Shown piece by piece: positions 58,672 to 64,000 of a stretch of DNA of 64,000 nucleotides. The stretch is from Thermus hydrothermalis (GTDB taxonomy: Bacteria; Deinococcota; Deinococci; Deinococcales; Thermaceae). The notes below the pieces were generated by a model. It was not told where the DNA came from. It searched no databases and worked only from the letters and a program-made list of their open reading frames with translations. The translations under genes were made by a program, and so were the position numbers. The stretch spans positions 101,497 through 165,496 of the forward strand of contig NZ_JAKTNT010000004.1 in NCBI RefSeq assembly GCF_022760925.1, given 5' to 3'. Positions within the stretch are counted from its first letter, which is position 1, and every line of letters begins with the position of its first letter.

Positions 58672-61493
58672 CAGGCCTCCTCCAGGTAGGGGAGCATGAG
58701 GCGCTTGAGCGCCTCCAGGAACCCCTCGGGATCCTGGACCGAGGGGAGCTCAATGCGCTCAATGCGCACCACCTGGACCACCCTCCCTTCCCGGGGGGAC
58801 GCCGGGGCGGAGGCCCCAGGGGCCTGGGCGGGGGAAGCCGCAAGGGTGGGGGGCTGGAGGGCGGGGGCGCCCTCGAGGCCCAGGCGCAAGGCGGGGAGTT
58901 CGGGCAGGCGAGGAGCGGGCACCTCCACCTGGGGCAGGGAAATCAGGGACTGGGCCGCCCGATGCACCGCGGGGGCCATGCCCTGCAGACCCACCGCCAT
59001 CCCCAGGGCGGTCATGGCCCCCAACTGGGCGAAAACCCGAGAGGGCGAGCGGATGCCCAGAAGGCGCTTGAGGGTGGCGAGGGCGCTCTGGCCGATCCCC
59101 TTCACGGCGTTCACCGGGGCCAGCGCCAAGCTCCGGATCCCCTCGGCGAGCCCTTGCACGATGGCCCGGCCCGCCTCAGCGAAGGGAGCGGCGAGGGAAC
59201 GCACCCATCCCAGGGCCTGGGAAAGGGAGCCCCGCACCGCCTCCCACACCACCCCCGCCAGCCGCAGGGGCGCGGAAAGGAGGGAAACCAGGGAACCCCA
59301 CGCCTCGCGTGCCCACCCCAGGGCCTGGGAAAGGTCGCCTCGGAGGAGGGCGGAAATGGCCTGAACGACAGAGGCCACCACCGCCCGCAAGGAGCCAAAG
59401 ACGGCTTGGGCCAGGCCCACGAGCCCCTGCCAGGCCCTCCCCACCGCTTCGCCCAAAGCTGCCAGGGCGGGGAAGCGCCGGCTGGCCACGTCCCACAGGC
59501 GCTCTAGGGCGGCGATAGCCAGGTCCACCACCACCCCCGCCACCCGGATGGGCACCGACAGCACAGCCCGGATGCCCTCCCACACCCGGAGAGCCCCCAG
59601 GCGGGCCCGGTCCAGGTCCAGGGTGAAGAGGCCCACCAGAACGTCCACCGCTCCCCGCACCACCCTCACGGCCCCGGCCAGCCCCTCCCCGAGGATGGGG
59701 GCGAGGCGGCGGGCCAGGAGCTCCACGAGGCCTACCATGAAGCCCAACCCGAAGGCCACGTGGTAGAGGACCCGGTCTAGGGCCTGCGGGATAGCCGCCA
59801 AGGAGGCCCGCACCGCGCCCGCCACCGGGCGGAACGCCTCGGCCAAGGCGGCGCCCACGCCCCGAAGCTCCGCCACCACGGGAGCGAAGGCGCCACGGAT
59901 GACGCCCAGAGTGCCCATGACGCCCTCCCGGAACTGGGCGCTGGCCTGCCAGGCCCGCCAGAAGGCCCAGGCCAGACCCGCCAGCAGGGTGGCCATCAGG
60001 CCGATGGGGTTCAGGAGGATGGCCCTCCCCAGGAGGAGTACCCCCCGCCCGGCGGCGATGGCCCCCCGCTCCAAAGCCAGGAGCCCGGCCCGGGCGGCGG
60101 CCAAAGGCCCACCCATCCCCGCCACCTGGGCCCGCAACAGGGCCAGCCCCAGGCCGAAGAGGCGGGCTTGGCGGCTGGCGCCCACGAGGGCTCCTTGGAG
60201 GGCCAAGAGGCCCATCCGGGCGTTGGCCAGGGCGAAGCCCAAGGCCCCGAGGCCCGCCACCAAAAGCCCGCCCACGACCAGGAGCCCGCCCAACCCAGCG
60301 CCCACGGCCACCACCGCCACCCGTAGGGCGGGGAAGCGGTCCAAGAGGTCCGCCGCCCGGTTGGCGAGGGCGGCGAGGCGCTCCACCACGGGCTTCACCA
60401 CGGGGATGAGGGCGTTCCCCAGGGTGATCCAGATGCGCTCCAGGGCGTTCCTGAGGAGGATGAGCTGGTTGCGCAGGGTGGCGGAGCGGTTTTGGAACTC
60501 GGCCATGACGCTACCGGCGTAGCCCGCCGGGCTCGCCACCAAGCCGAAGGCCCGCCGGAGGACGTCCAGGGAGCCCACCAACTTGGCGATATCGTCCGCG
60601 TACTCCATGCCGAAGAGGTCCGAGAGGACGGCGAGCTGGTCAGGGACCGCCCTGAGCCGGCCCAAGAAGTCCAGGATGGCCCCGGTGGCGTCCCGCTTGA
60701 GGGCGGCTTGTAGCGCAGTGGCGGAAAGCCCGAGCCGGGCCAAGGCCTCTTGGAAGGCCTTGGGCTGGGCCGGGGCCGTGGCCAGGCGCTGGAAGAGGGC
60801 GTTGAGCCCCGTGGCCGCCACCTCGGGGGCAGTGCCCAGGGCCAGGAGGCTGGCGGAGAAGGCCGCCACCTGCTGGCCTGTGAGGCCGATGAGCTTCCCC
60901 GTGCTCCCCACGCGGCGGACCACCTCCAGGATCTCGGGGGCGGTGGCCGCCAGGTTGTTGGACAGGGTATTGATGGCGTCGGCCACCCGCATGACGCCCT
61001 CTTGGGAGACCCCCAAGATGTTCCGGAGCTTGGCCAGGGCGTCCCCCGCGGCGCCCGCGGAAATGCCGAAGGCGACCCCCACCCGGGCGGCGTCCTGGGT
61101 GAAGCGGGTGAGCTCGGCGATGGGGATGCCCGCCTGCCCGGCGGCGGCGGCGATCTCCGTGAGCTCGCGAGCGGTCATGGGGATGACCCGGGTCAGGCCG
61201 AGGAGCTCCCGTTGCAGGGCCGCCAGGGCCGGGGCCGGGGCGTCCACCACCTTGCGCACGTCGGCGAAGGCGTCCTCAAAATCCATCGCCGCCCGGGTGG
61301 CGAGGACGAGGGGGGTGGCCAGGGCGGCCCCGGCTCCCGCCACGCTGAGCCCCGCCCCCATGCGCTGGAGGGCGAGGTCCGCCCGGTGGGTGAGCTCCTC
61401 CACCCGGCGCAGGCTCTCCCCTACCCGGCCCAGGGGCCCCGTCATGCGGTCCACGAGCTCCATGAGGACTTGGAGGCGGAAGAAGGCGTTCAC
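58671..61493 (-). CDS. Phage tail tape measure protein
   Basis: 940 residues. The N-terminal part (about 70-240) follows the TP901 tape-measure pattern: AAMDFEDAFADVRKVVDAP, TARELTEIAAAAGQAGI, FAISAGAAGDALAKLRNILG-like spacing and AINTLSNNLAATAPEILE. Two hydrophobic regions (about 390-430 and 485-520) would enter the target membrane; the rest is Ala/Leu-rich helix. By the usual 1.5 angstrom per residue, a tail of about 140 nm. The GTG start overlaps the M23 stop by 4 bases. Confidence 0.9.
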   Translation of the reverse strand: MNAFFRLQVLMELVDRMTGPLGRVGESLRRVEELTHRADLALQRMGAGLSVAGAGAALATPLVLATRAAMDFEDAFADVRKVVDAPAPALAALQRELLGLTRVIPMTARELTEIAAAAGQAGIPIAELTRFTQDAARVGVAFGISAGAAGDALAKLRNILGVSQEGVMRVADAINTLSNNLAATAPEILEVVRRVGSTGKLIGLTGQQVAAFSASLLALGTAPEVAATGLNALFQRLATAPAQPKAFQEALARLGLSATALQAALKRDATGAILDFLGRLRAVPDQLAVLSDLFGMEYADDIAKLVGSLDVLRRAFGLVASPAGYAGSVMAEFQNRSATLRNQLILLRNALERIWITLGNALIPVVKPVVERLAALANRAADLLDRFPALRVAVVAVGAGLGGLLVVGGLLVAGLGALGFALANARMGLLALQGALVGASRQARLFGLGLALLRAQVAGMGGPLAAARAGLLALERGAIAAGRGVLLLGRAILLNPIGLMATLLAGLAWAFWRAWQASAQFREGVMGTLGVIRGAFAPVVAELRGVGAALAEAFRPVAGAVRASLAAIPQALDRVLYHVAFGLGFMVGLVELLARRLAPILGEGLAGAVRVVRGAVDVLVGLFTLDLDRARLGALRVWEGIRAVLSVPIRVAGVVVDLAIAALERLWDVASRRFPALAALGEAVGRAWQGLVGLAQAVFGSLRAVVASVVQAISALLRGDLSQALGWAREAWGSLVSLLSAPLRLAGVVWEAVRGSLSQALGWVRSLAAPFAEAGRAIVQGLAEGIRSLALAPVNAVKGIGQSALATLKRLLGIRSPSRVFAQLGAMTALGMAVGLQGMAPAVHRAAQSLISLPQVEVPAPRLPELPALRLGLEGAPALQPPTLAASPAQAPGASAPASPREGRVVQVVRIERIELPSVQDPEGFLEALKRLMLPYLEEA

Positions 61494-62116
61494 AGCTTCC
61501 TCACGGCGATTTGCGCCAGGTCAGGGCGCTCCAGGTTCAGCACCACCGGGCCGAGCTCCTGCCGGGTGGGGTTGAAGAGGACGCCCACCCGGTAGTAGCG
61601 CCGCGCGGGGGCGTAGTTCTCCTTGATGAAGGCTACCGGGTCAAGGTAGTGGGCCTGGATGTAGCCCCGGTCCATGCCCGGCCAGGCGTCGGGGGGGATG
61701 GGGGACCGGCGCACCTCCACGTGCAGGTGGGCCAGGAAGGGGCGGGCGGGATCGCCCTTGCCCACGCTCCCCACAGGCTCGCCCGCCATGACCCAGTCCC
61801 CCTCGCGGACGGTCATGAAGAGAAGGTGGGCGTACTGCGTGTAAAAGCGCCCCAGGCCCGGCAGGTCGTGCTCCAAGAGCACGATGTTCCCCCAGACCCG
61901 GTGGGGCCTGGCGTGCCGAACCACCCCCTCGGCGATGGCCACCACCGGGTAGCCCAAGTCCCCGTCCCCCGAGGTGCCCTTCAGGTTTAGATCGGCCCCG
62001 GGGTGCTCGGCGGGGGGAAGCCCCGCGTTCCGGCGCCAGGTGGGGTAGGCGGGGTCCAGGAAACCCGCGTCCACACGCACTTTGTCGGGTTCGGGAAAGG
62101 GCCAGATGAGGCGCAT
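61490..62116 (-). CDS. M23-family peptidase (LytM type), phage lytic or tail-associated
   Basis: 208 residues, no signal peptide. Zinc ligands His38 and Asp42 in EHPGADLN and His132 in HLHVE, with the catalytic His130 beside it. M23 enzymes cut peptide cross-links in peptidoglycan. The C-terminal region (about 140-208) is separate and contains RRYYRVGVLFNPTRQELG. In front of the tape measure gene it may be an endolysin or tail lysin. A strong hairpin lies between its ATG and the preceding gene. Confidence 0.85.
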   Translation of the reverse strand: MRLIWPFPEPDKVRVDAGFLDPAYPTWRRNAGLPPAEHPGADLNLKGTSGDGDLGYPVVAIAEGVVRHARPHRVWGNIVLLEHDLPGLGRFYTQYAHLLFMTVREGDWVMAGEPVGSVGKGDPARPFLAHLHVEVRRSPIPPDAWPGMDRGYIQAHYLDPVAFIKENYAPARRYYRVGVLFNPTRQELGPVVLNLERPDLAQIAVRKL

Positions 62117-62123
62117 AAGGGTT

Positions 62124-62147
62124 TGCCCCCCGGTTGCCCGGGGGGCA
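62124..62147 (-). other. Strong hairpin before the M23 gene
   Basis: TGCCCCCCGG-gcaa-CCGGGGGGCA, a 10-bp stem with a GNRA-type loop, 7 bases upstream of the ATG. No T-tract follows on the minus strand (AAACCC), so a classical terminator is unlikely. It could slow the polymerase, protect the RNA or hide the start. Confidence 0.5.
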
Positions 62148-62168
62148 GTTTGGCACCTTAGCCCAAGT

Positions 62169-62930
62169 TTACGCCAGAGCTTGGGGCTTGTCCAGTAGCC
62201 GGCGGGCGATCTCCCCCAGGAGCCTAGCCTGTTCCATGAGGAGCCGGGCCAGGTCGGTTTCCGAGGCCCGCTCCTTCTCGGGCGCCTTCTCCTGTGCCCT
62301 CAAAGGCTTCTTCTTGGCCCGCTTCGTCGGGTAGGGGCTCTTGCGCAGGTGGAAGACCCCTAGGCGGCGAGCCCAGCGGCCCAGCGTGGTCTTGGGTACC
62401 CCGGTGGCCCGCTCAATGGCCCCGTACGAGAGCAAGGAGCCGTCTGGAGCGCGCACCTCACCGGTGAGCATGCGCACGGCCAGAGCCCGGTCTCCCCTGC
62501 CCTGCCCCACTGGGAAAAGAGGCGGCTGGGCGGGGGCTGGGGCCGCCCCTTCAAAGAGGAGCCTGTCCAGGGTCTCAAAGGCCCAGCGCTGGAAGGCGAT
62601 CACCCTCTGCCGCTTGGCGGGATCCTGGATGCGGGAGGCGGAGAGTTTGACCAAGACCCCAAGGACGCCCGGGCGTTGGAGGAAGGCCGTTTTGTGGGGC
62701 ACTCCGTCCCGGAGGATCGTTACGATACTCTGGTAGGAAGCGAGAACGGGATCCCGCTTGACAATGCCCCTCAAAGGCCCCAGATCGTAGCCAACCGCCT
62801 CCGCCAACCGCGCCAGGGGCACCGCCACCTCCGTCCGCCCCCCCACGTCCAGCCAGGCCACGGGCAGGTGGGTGCCGGCGGGGGCCTCGAGGTCCCGCAT
62901 CCGGATGATTTTGGCCTCAGGCGTCGTCAT
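62169..62930 (-). CDS. Phage antirepressor-like regulator
   Basis: 253 residues. The N-terminal domain (about 25-125) with VPLARLAEAVGYDLGPLRGIVKRDP, SIVTILRDGVPHKTAFLQRPGVLGVLVKLSAS and RVIAFQRWAFETLDRLL resembles the P22 antirepressor N-domain (P22_AR_N). A helix-turn-helix follows at about 165-190 (GAIERATGVPKTTLGRWARRLGV). The end is Lys/Glu-rich. It probably counters the repressor or activates late genes. Confidence 0.75.
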   Translation of the reverse strand: MTTPEAKIIRMRDLEAPAGTHLPVAWLDVGGRTEVAVPLARLAEAVGYDLGPLRGIVKRDPVLASYQSIVTILRDGVPHKTAFLQRPGVLGVLVKLSASRIQDPAKRQRVIAFQRWAFETLDRLLFEGAAPAPAQPPLFPVGQGRGDRALAVRMLTGEVRAPDGSLLSYGAIERATGVPKTTLGRWARRLGVFHLRKSPYPTKRAKKKPLRAQEKAPEKERASETDLARLLMEQARLLGEIARRLLDKPQALA

Positions 62931-63177
62931 CGTCCTCCTCCAGAGCGCTTGCTAGGAGCACGGAGAGGGGCAGGGGGCCGTCCAGCAGGCCGGCGAGGTA
63001 CACCTCCCGCACCGCCTCAACAAAAGCGGGCCAGTCATCCTGACGGGCCGCGTCCCAGATGGCCTCCAGATATGGGGCCAGCCGGTTGAACAAAATCCCC
63101 TGACCCGGAGAAAGGGTCAACCCGGGGGTGGTCCTAAAGGCCGCTATTATCGCCGCGAAACTTGTGGTACGATGCAT
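62917..63177 (-). CDS. Small phage protein, first gene of the leftward operon
   Basis: 86 residues from the ATG at 63177, with GGAGGT 4 bases upstream (last of four tandem copies). Reads MHRTTSFAAIIAAFRTTPGL and ends with an acidic tail (EEDDDDA). Helical, no cysteine, no family recognised. A 49-codon longer frame from 63324 would start inside the divergent promoter and is not favoured. Overlaps the antirepressor gene by 14 bases. Confidence 0.6.
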   Translation of the reverse strand: MHRTTSFAAIIAAFRTTPGLTLSPGQGILFNRLAPYLEAIWDAARQDDWPAFVEAVREVYLAGLLDGPLPLSVLLASALEEDDDDA

Positions 63178-63181
63178 AAGC

Positions 63182-63217
63182 ACCTCCACTACCTCCACTA
63201 CCTCCAGTACCTCCGGT
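63182..63217 (-). repeat. Four tandem Shine-Dalgarno repeats
   Basis: Four adjacent 9-base units on the minus strand: ACC/ACT/AGT-GGAGGT, where the GGAGGT core is identical in all four, ending 4 bases before the ATG at 63177. Confidence 0.8.
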
Positions 63218-63259
63218 GCCCTAGGGGCTTGCTTGGTAGGGGGGCCCCTAGGTGCCCTT

Positions 63260-63313
63260 AGGGTAGCATAGTTGCGACTATCAGTCAATAGGGCTATATA
63301 TCTGCTACTATTG
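63260..63313. promoter_or_regulatory. Divergent phage switch with two promoters and operator-like repeats
   Basis: Leftward: TTGACT (63283-63288), 17 bases, TACCCT (63260-63265). Rightward: TACTAT (63306-63311), 6 bases, ATG of the first HTH gene. Between them a perfect inverted repeat ATAGT-tgcg-ACTAT (63268-63281) lies in the leftward spacer. A second, CAATAG (63286-63291) / CTATTG (63308-63313), overlaps the leftward -35 and the rightward -10. Confidence 0.6.
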
Positions 63314-63317
63314 AGGC

Positions 63318-63551
63318 ATGCCACGGGTGCGCTTCAAACTGAAGGAGGTCCTTGAACAGGAGGGGTTGAGCGCCTACCGCCTGGAGAGGCTTCTTGGCGA
63401 CCGGATTAGCCGGGCCACGGTATACCGGTGGGTACGAAGTGCCCCGGCACGCCCCGACCTCGAGGCCCTCGCCTGGGTCATCTGGGGGCTACGCAAGCTC
63501 ACGGGAAAACCCTATGACGTCTGTGACCTTTTGGAATACGAGGAAGAATAA
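63318..63551 (+). CDS. Phage HTH regulator 1 (Cro/CI-like)
   Basis: 77 residues. One helix-turn-helix domain: LKEVLEQEGLSAYRLERLLGDRISRATVYRWVRSAPARPDLEALA (about 8-52), similar to the MerR/Cro-like XRE domains of small phage regulators. Its ATG is 6 bases after TACTAT, so leaderless. It faces the leftward operon across the operator region, the usual place for a repressor. Confidence 0.75.
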   Translation: MPRVRFKLKEVLEQEGLSAYRLERLLGDRISRATVYRWVRSAPARPDLEALAWVIWGLRKLTGKPYDVCDLLEYEEE

Positions 63552-63593
63552 GCCTCCTTGCCAGGGATGCGTGTTGGGGCCAACCTTCTTGGG

Positions 63594-63624
63594 CTTTGTC
63601 TATAGGAGGTCAAGACCTTTGTCT
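63594..63624 (+). repeat. Direct repeats upstream of HTH regulator 2
   Basis: CTTTGTCT at 63594-63601 and 63617-63624, a 23-base period. They lie about 25-55 bases before the second regulator's -10 and could be binding sites. An inverted repeat GTTGG-gg-CCAAC lies just upstream. Confidence 0.35.
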
Positions 63625-63649
63625 TTTCAGATGGTCAGATGAATTGGTA

Positions 63650-63655
63650 TATGCT
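63650..63655 (+). promoter_or_regulatory. -10 element of a leaderless promoter (HTH regulator 2)
   Basis: TATGCT, 6 bases, ATG at 63662. A TTCAGA 18 bases upstream is a possible -35. Confidence 0.5.
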
Positions 63656-63661
63656 TCACGC

Positions 63662-63886
63662 ATGATTAGGTACCGGGTCCGCATCAAAGAGCTCGCAGAC
63701 GCCAATGGCATCACCCTATACCGCATCGCGCGGACTAGTGGCCTATTGACGAACACCGTGTACAACGCAGCGGAAGGACGCCATCAGCCCACCCTAGAAA
63801 CCCTGGCCAAGATCCACGGCGCCCTCGAGGTCCTCCTCGGGCGCCGGGTGGAGCTGGATGAGTTGATTGAGGTGATTCGGGAGTAA
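63662..63886 (+). CDS. Phage HTH regulator 2 (XRE/CI-like)
   Basis: 74 residues. The whole protein is one XRE helix-turn-helix domain: RIKELADANGITLYRIARTSGLLTNTVYNAAEGRHQPTLETLAKIHGAL, ending in a Leu/Glu-rich helix. Two different HTH genes in a row suggest repressor plus antagonist. A longer frame from 63596 is not supported; the ATG at 63662 has its own -10. Confidence 0.8.
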   Translation: MIRYRVRIKELADANGITLYRIARTSGLLTNTVYNAAEGRHQPTLETLAKIHGALEVLLGRRVELDELIEVIRE

Positions 63887-63889
63887 ACT
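63884..63889 (+). promoter_or_regulatory. -10 element fused to the HTH regulator 2 stop codon
   Basis: TAAACT begins with the TAA stop codon and lies 7 bases before the ATG at 63897. Confidence 0.4.
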
Positions 63890-63896
63890 CAAAGTC

Positions 63897-64000
63897 ATGC
63901 AAAAGGCACCCTGGATCCTGGTCTTGGCGGGTACGCTTATCGGCACGTGTACTGCGGCCCTAAATTTGGACCACCTTACCGGTCAGTTTAGTCAGGGCTC
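63897..64000 (+). CDS. Partial phage ORF with signal-like N-terminus
   Basis: 34 codons before the window ends. MQKAPWILVLAGTLIGTCTA looks like a signal peptide or membrane anchor; ITC-type spacing before Cys18 (IGTC) is a poor lipobox. Could be a membrane, superinfection-exclusion or lysogenic-conversion protein, but too little is visible. Confidence 0.5.
   Translation, partial: MQKAPWILVLAGTLIGTCTAALNLDHLTGQFSQG

Larger units (their letters stand above)
53156..64000. mobile_element. Prophage with contractile-tail module, inserted in rnpB (left part)
   Basis: From 53156 the sequence changes from host to phage. The first bases are TGTCATGCG, an AT-richer 120-base edge, then a leftward set of tail genes, a divergent regulatory switch (63.25-63.31 kb) and rightward regulators continuing past the window. 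The tail gene order follows Mu/P2-type phages. A TG terminus in the middle of a host gene suggests a transposable phage, but no transposase is in view. Confidence 0.85.

Noticed and set aside
63177..63220. The tandem 9-base repeats as a CRISPR or coding repeat
   Set aside because: Units are only 9 bases with no spacers, and each contains a complete ribosome-binding core just before a start codon.
53156..64000. Firm identification as a tailocin (R-type bacteriocin)
   Set aside because: Tail genes without head genes fit, but the right part of the element is not visible, so a complete phage is equally possible.

Overview
The window looks like about 53 kb of Thermus chromosome (Thermales, Deinococcota) followed by about 11 kb of prophage. 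The evidence for Thermus is the very high GC content, dense short-spaced operons, GTG starts, and proteins that closely resemble well known Thermus thermophilus proteins as I remember them (SmpB, TrmI, ClpP, L31, the glutamine aminotransferase, MiaB). Differences in detail suggest another Thermus species or strain. No database search was possible.

Layout, host part. 1-5.1 kb: pyrD (cut by the window edge), a lipoprotein, lon, mobA and an FAD oxidoreductase. 5.1-7.7 kb: miaB, a decayed transposase-like fragment and a CBS-domain regulator. 7.8-14 kb: a thiamine-diphosphate E1 pair with an aminotransferase, and the glycolytic set gap-pgk-tpiA. 14-21 kb: a run of plus-strand genes: bioY (with a BirA-type operator), a nitrilase, smpB, a cell-wall amidase, a GerMN protein, smc and mazG. 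21-22.2 kb: a membrane zinc protease and a zinc-ribbon protein behind what looks like a yybP-ykoY manganese riboswitch. 22-31 kb: a two-domain rhodanese, metH, pncB, and the tig-clpP-clpX protein-quality operon. 31.3-31.5 kb: tRNA-Leu(UAG) and tRNA-His(GUG). 31.5-42.6 kb: a short rhodanese, carB, a c-di-AMP receptor-like PII protein, a DsbA-like protein, trmI, rqcH, panD, a UbiA-family prenyltransferase, a PLP aminotransferase and mscL. 42.7-53 kb: a sugar ABC ATPase, udk, a membrane protein with csaB, an exonuclease, gatA, miaA, hsp20, tdk, rpmE, a small membrane protein and rnpB.

Layout, phage part. The RNase P RNA gene rnpB starts normally at about 52.92 kb but stops matching at 53,155, in the middle of the molecule. 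From there to the window end is a prophage. A leftward operon runs from a regulatory switch at 63.25 kb to 53.28 kb: a small protein, an antirepressor-like protein, an M23 peptidase, tape measure, baseplate hub, spike, gp25-like, baseplate J, tail protein I, tail fibre and a tail chaperone. This is a Mu/P2-type contractile-tail order. Two HTH regulators and a truncated ORF run rightward from the switch. Head, terminase, sheath, tube and transposase/integrase genes are not in the window.

Gene control. A -10 hexamer placed 6-7 bases before the start codon recurs at many genes, which implies leaderless mRNAs. At several gene junctions the upstream stop codon is built into this -10 element. The most unusual items are the phage in rnpB, the riboswitch in front of a membrane protease, the four-fold tandem Shine-Dalgarno array in the phage switch, and the stop-codon/-10 fusions.
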